Below, in pieces: positions 7,551 through 9,183 of a stretch of DNA of 9,183 bases (position 1 is the stretch's first letter; each line of letters begins with the position of its first letter). The translations under genes and the position numbers were made by a program. The DNA is from Candidatus Avoscillospira stercoripullorum (GTDB lineage: Bacteria; Bacillota; Clostridia; Oscillospirales; Oscillospiraceae). The DNA is taken from NCBI GenBank assembly GCA_018712905.1, contig DVGD01000260.1, positions 1 through 9,183 of the forward strand. The letters run 5' to 3'. The notes under the pieces were generated by a model, which saw only the letters and a program-made list of their open reading frames with translations, was not told where the DNA came from and made no database searches.

Positions 7551-7559
7551 CGCTTCTCC

Positions 7560-7567
7560 CCTCCTTA
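7560..7567 (-). promoter_or_regulatory. Ribosome binding site of livM overlapping livH stop
   Basis: The minus strand reads TAAGGAGG, where TAA is the livH stop and GGAGG is the livM site, nine bases before the ATG. Stop and site are fused, so ribosomes finishing livH could reinitiate on livM, matching the equal stoichiometry expected for the two permeases. Confidence 0.7.
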
Positions 7568-8440
7568 TACCTTATCAATGTTGTCCTTGCCGAACAGACC
7601 GGAAGGCCGGATCAGCAGCACCAGGAAGAGCACGATGTAAGCCGTGGCGCTGCGGAAGCTGCCGCCCAGGAAGGCAACGGCCAGAGCCTCGGCCACGCCG
7701 ACGATCACGCCGCCGACCACGGAGCCATAGAGGACGCCGATGCCGCCCAGCACTGCCGCGGAGAAGCCCTTCAGGCCGGCCTCGGTGCCCATGGTGCTGT
7801 AGACCATCTGGTAGTAACCGGAGACCAGCACGCCGGCCACTGCCGCGCACATGCCGCTGAGGAAGAACGTAAAGGTGACGACTTTGCGGACGTCAATGCC
7901 CATGAGGTTGGCCGCCTTGGCGTTCTCGCGGGAGGCGCGCATGGCCAGGCCGATCTTGGTGTAGTTGACGATGACCGTGAGGACGGCCAGGAACACCAGG
8001 GCAATGAGGAACATGGAAATCTGGGCGCTGGTCAGGGTCACGCCCAAAATGGTGACGTTGCCGAAGTCAAAGAGCTTCGGGAACGATTTTTTCGTAGAGT
8101 CAAAGACGATCATCAGCATATTCTGAATGATGTAGGAAACGCCGATGACGGAGATCAAACATGTGATGTTTGGCGCGTTTTTCGCACGCAGGGGTGCCAG
8201 GATCACGCTGTCCATGAGCATCTCCAGGATGCCGGTGGTGATGATTGCGAAAATGAATGCGGCCGGAAGCCCCCAGTTCACCGACACGGCGAAGAGTGCC
8301 ATGTGCGCGCCGAAGGCATAAATGGAGCCGTGGGCCATGTTCAGCAGGCGCAGAATACCGAAAACCAGCGAGTAGCCAACGGCGATCAGCGCGTAAACCA
8401 TGCCCAGCATGATTCCATTTAAGATTTGTTCTAATACCAT
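7565..8440 (-). CDS. livH: ABC transporter permease, LivH type
   Basis: A 291-residue multi-pass membrane permease. It opens with the family start LEQILNGIMLGMVYALIAVG and GILRLLNMAHGSIYAFGAH (28-46), followed by hydrophobic segments near 58-82, 92-112, 140-160, 187-207, 226-256 and 264-278. The EAA-type coupling loop is GLAMRASRENAKAANLMGID (164-183). The ending RPSGLFGKDNIDKV (278-291) is usual for LivH. The start is supported by GAGGTGA just upstream. It is separated by 86 bp from the binding-protein gene, the largest gap among the transporter genes, and by 14 bp from livM. Nothing in the permease sequence indicates the cargo. Confidence 0.92.
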   Translation of the reverse strand: MVLEQILNGIMLGMVYALIAVGYSLVFGILRLLNMAHGSIYAFGAHMALFAVSVNWGLPAAFIFAIITTGILEMLMDSVILAPLRAKNAPNITCLISVIGVSYIIQNMLMIVFDSTKKSFPKLFDFGNVTILGVTLTSAQISMFLIALVFLAVLTVIVNYTKIGLAMRASRENAKAANLMGIDVRKVVTFTFFLSGMCAAVAGVLVSGYYQMVYSTMGTEAGLKGFSAAVLGGIGVLYGSVVGGVIVGVAEALAVAFLGGSFRSATAYIVLFLVLLIRPSGLFGKDNIDKV

Positions 8441-8456
8441 ACTGTCACCTCAGCCC

Positions 8457-8494
8457 GTCGGCCGCCGGTGGGGCAAACCCGCCCGGCGGCCGAC
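8457..8494 (-). promoter_or_regulatory. Intercistronic GC hairpin between binding protein and permease
   Basis: A perfect 12-bp stem pairs 8457-8468 (GTCGGCCGCCGG) with 8483-8494. The loop can add GGG (8471-8473) with CCC (8478-8480) across a 2x2 internal loop. No U-run follows on the minus strand, so it is unlikely to be a complete intrinsic terminator. It sits six bases before the livH GAGGTGA site. By analogy with other binding-protein transporters it probably protects the upstream message 3' end or dampens downstream expression, raising binding protein over permease. That role is inference. Confidence 0.65.
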
Positions 8495-8526
8495 TGATTG
8501 TTAAATGTTAGCGCGGATGATTGGAA

Positions 8527-9183
8527 TTATTCGATGCCCTTGCTGGCTTCCCAGTCGGCCTGGTTCATGAGCACGCCGGGAACTTCGTGGTACTCGCCGT
8601 CCTTGATCTCGAGGAGCACCTGCTCCTTGGGGCAGTTGCCTTCGGCATCGAAGACGATCTTGCCGGTGACACCCTGGAAGTCGGTGTCGGCCAGGTTCTT
8701 GACGATGTCGGCACGGTCGGCGGAATTGCCCTTCTCGATGGCGTAGAGGATGGCATAGGTGGCGTCATAGATCTGCGCGGCAAAGGTGCTGGGCTCGGAG
8801 CCATAGGCCTCGGTGTACTTCTCGGTGAAGCTCTTCACGGCCTCGTTGTCGCTGCCGTAGAAGAAGCTGGTGCCCAGGACGACGCCCTCGGCGTCAGCAC
8901 CGGCCAGCTCCAGGAACTCCTTGCTGAAGCAAGCGGCGGACATAACGAACTTCACGTTGGGATCCTTGGCGCGATACTGCTGGATGAAGGGGGCGGTGGC
9001 GGAGTAAGCGCCGGAGGAGTAGACGGCCTCAACGCCCTGCTCCTGGAACCAAGCGACGGTGGCGGTGAAGTCCACGGTGCCGTCTTCATAGAGCTGGGGC
9101 TCCACGAGCTCGAGGGTGTACTTGTCGCCGTAGCGCTCCATCATGTCTTCCACAGCGCTGGTGACGGACACGCCGGCGTCGGT
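8527..9183 (-). CDS. livK: Partial ABC transporter substrate-binding protein, LivK type
   Basis: The C-terminal 218 residues of an extracytoplasmic solute-binding protein of the type-I periplasmic-binding fold (Leu/Ile/Val-binding-like). The reading frame stays open to the right edge, so the N-terminus, signal peptide or lipobox, and start are outside the window. An apparent GTG near 9171 is internal. Features that fit the family are GDKYTLELVEPQLYEDGTVDF, then FQEQGVEAVYSSG..APFIQQYRA, then FAAQIYDATYAILYAIEKG, and DFQGVTGKIVFDAEGN near the end. It would capture the solute outside the membrane and deliver it to LivHM. Because the N-terminal lobe is missing, ligand-contact residues cannot be assessed and the amino-acid label should not be taken as the cargo. 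It is the most promoter-proximal gene seen. Confidence 0.85.
   Translation of the reverse strand, partial: TDAGVSVTSAVEDMMERYGDKYTLELVEPQLYEDGTVDFTATVAWFQEQGVEAVYSSGAYSATAPFIQQYRAKDPNVKFVMSAACFSKEFLELAGADAEGVVLGTSFFYGSDNEAVKSFTEKYTEAYGSEPSTFAAQIYDATYAILYAIEKGNSADRADIVKNLADTDFQGVTGKIVFDAEGNCPKEQVLLEIKDGEYHEVPGVLMNQADWEASKGIE

Overview
The window reads as one long co-directional block of nine protein genes on the minus strand, ending in about 300 bases of palindromic repeats at the left edge. The overall look suggests a gut-type Gram-positive of the Clostridia, most likely Oscillospiraceae/Ruminococcaceae. The reasons are GC-rich coding DNA, AGGAGG-type ribosome binding sites, and two kinds of hairpin repeat that I recall as common in that family. 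This placement is inference from memory, not a database match.

In transcription order (high to low coordinates) the genes are: a partial substrate-binding protein cut by the right edge (8527-9183), two permeases (7565-8440 and 6480-7550) and two ATPases (5686-6480 and 4983-5711). Together these make a complete LivKHMGF-type (HAAT family) ABC importer. Then come an FGGY carbohydrate kinase (3460-4986), a small protein of the Anabaena sensory rhodopsin transducer (ASRT) family (3113-3463), L-rhamnose isomerase (1879-3096), an aldo/keto reductase (904-1860) and an ATC-hydrolase-like protein (304-858). Most junctions are short gaps or stop/start overlaps (livM/livG, livG/livF, livF/kinase, kinase/ASRT). 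The only larger gap, 86 bp between the binding protein and the first permease, holds a perfect 12-bp GC-rich hairpin with no U-tract. The promoter and the start of the binding protein lie outside the window.

The notable point is the combination. A transporter of the branched-chain amino-acid type is joined by overlapping stop/start codons to a sugar kinase, a probable cytosolic sugar-sensing ASRT domain, an aldose-ketose isomerase and an oxidoreductase. No rhamnulose-1-phosphate aldolase is present, and the kinase looks like a xylulokinase relative rather than RhaB, with unusual residues in two nucleotide-binding loops. The block may therefore take up and process a sugar or sugar derivative that is not plain L-rhamnose, or the aldolase may lie elsewhere. 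Substrate identity cannot be settled from the sequence.

The left 300 bases contain no gene I can support. They hold a pair of oppositely oriented GC hairpins (1-26 and 47-73) and a composite element at 132-300 bounded by 11-bp imperfect inverted ends.
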